In this document: positions 63,622 through 64,000 of the stretch, in pieces
Layout: every line of letters starts with the position of its first letter
How positions within the stretch are numbered: the stretch's first letter is position 1
Assembly (NCBI GenBank): GCA_944320595.1
Contig: CALUIB010000039.1
Coordinates: 1 to 64,000 of the forward strand
Origin: an uncultured Muribaculaceae bacterium
GTDB lineage: Bacteria > Bacteroidota > Bacteroidia > Bacteroidales > Muribaculaceae
Reading direction: 5' to 3'
DNA: 64,000 bases
Notes under the pieces: generated by a model
Databases searched by the model: none
The model's input: only the letters and a program-made list of their open reading frames with translations
Told to the model about the DNA's origin: nothing
Position numbers and translations under genes: made by a program

Positions 63622-64000
63622 ATAGCTGTTGCTTTGTGGCTCAAATCCACATTAACGCCAAATGTTTTCACGAATAAGTGCTTGGCGATTAAAGTAGTGT
63701 GACTTTATTGATTGATCATTTGAGAAGATGTTGAACGCCGAAACAACAGGTGATAATGACCATGAACTTTGTTACCTACACCTAAGAGAAATGAGAAAAG
63801 CTCATATAAACCGAAAACATATAGTATTTTACGGAATATTTTCGCATATAAAGTTATTTTTTTGCTCATTTTCTGAGATAATAGCAGCCATAGTTTTAAC
63901 AGTCATATCGAACGCATCAATTTGTTAAAATATGCCGTAAAACATATTTGTGTGGCACAATGAAAAGCTCGTCCCATTCGCGCTCTTAACGTATTAAGAT
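63622..64000. other. Terminal stretch without identifiable gene
   Basis: About 380 nt of A/T-rich sequence downstream of the broken DMT gene. A 66-codon plus-strand frame (63728-63928) has no promoter, no recognisable domain and an unremarkable composition, so it is not called. No hairpin or tRNA-like structure was seen. Confidence 0.4.

Noticed and set aside
63728-63928. 66-codon plus-strand frame near the window end
   Set aside because: No promoter, no recognisable motif, and it lies in decayed sequence.
1-64000. CRISPR arrays, tRNA or rRNA genes
   Set aside because: No spaced direct-repeat arrays, tRNA cloverleaf sequences or rRNA motifs were seen on either strand, within the limits of reading by eye.

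Overview
The window is chromosomal DNA from a Bacteroidales bacterium, most likely of the Muribaculaceae/Bacteroides type. Most intergenic regions carry the Bacteroidetes promoter pattern (TTTG, 19-20 nt, TAnnTTTG), Shine-Dalgarno sites are not evident, the primary sigma factor is the short 286-residue RpoD, and family content is typical of the group (DUF4301, a DAHP synthase/chorismate mutase fusion, a BioG-BioC fusion, SerB with N-terminal ACT domains, a T9SS-like C-terminal domain). Apart from one GC-rich glycosyltransferase island the region is core genome.

Layout. 1-66: 3' end of an ISL3-type transposase. 325-8562 (+): a secreted protein, parE, coaD, an S41 protease, asd and a membrane acyltransferase. 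8590-14972 (-): leucine operon leuA-leuC-leuD-(second isopropylmalate/citramalate synthase)-leuB behind a leader-peptide attenuator. 15031-18520 (-): outer-membrane protein, rpoD and degP. 18700-21104: IS debris fused to a truncated glycosyltransferase, plus one intact glycosyltransferase. 21300-23312: DUF4301 protein and a periplasmic thioredoxin. 23326-27571 (-): Fe-S redox pair, ECF sigma factor, HAD phosphatase. 27652-38508 (+): NtrC-type two-component system, then a TolC/HlyD/two-permease/ATPase export operon behind a likely sigma-54 promoter. 38807-43647 (+): small membrane protein with a split ThrE-type exporter, LysR regulator, endonuclease IV, MFS sugar transporter. 43738-43836 (-): candidate small RNA. 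43879-50105 (-): ligA and the aromatic operon pheA-aminotransferase-DAHPS/CM-tyrA behind a Phe/Tyr leader-peptide attenuator. 50151-57651 (-): dnaG and the biotin operon bioA-bioF-bioG/C-bioD plus two small genes. 57774-62682 (-): WecA/MraY-type transferase, patatin-type phospholipase with beta-barrel, serB. 62760-64000: decayed sequence with a broken DMT transporter gene.

The most informative signals are regulatory. Two amino-acid operons have complete attenuators (promoter, short leader peptide rich in the end-product codons, candidate antiterminator arm, intrinsic terminator 13-15 nt before the first gene). The export operon lacks a housekeeping promoter but has a near-consensus sigma-54 element beside its NtrC-type regulator. 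A consensus promoter facing a 14-bp terminator with no gene between them marks a probable sRNA of about 60 nt. Two inverted fragments of the same IS bracket the first 19 kb and may record an inversion or an assembly boundary.
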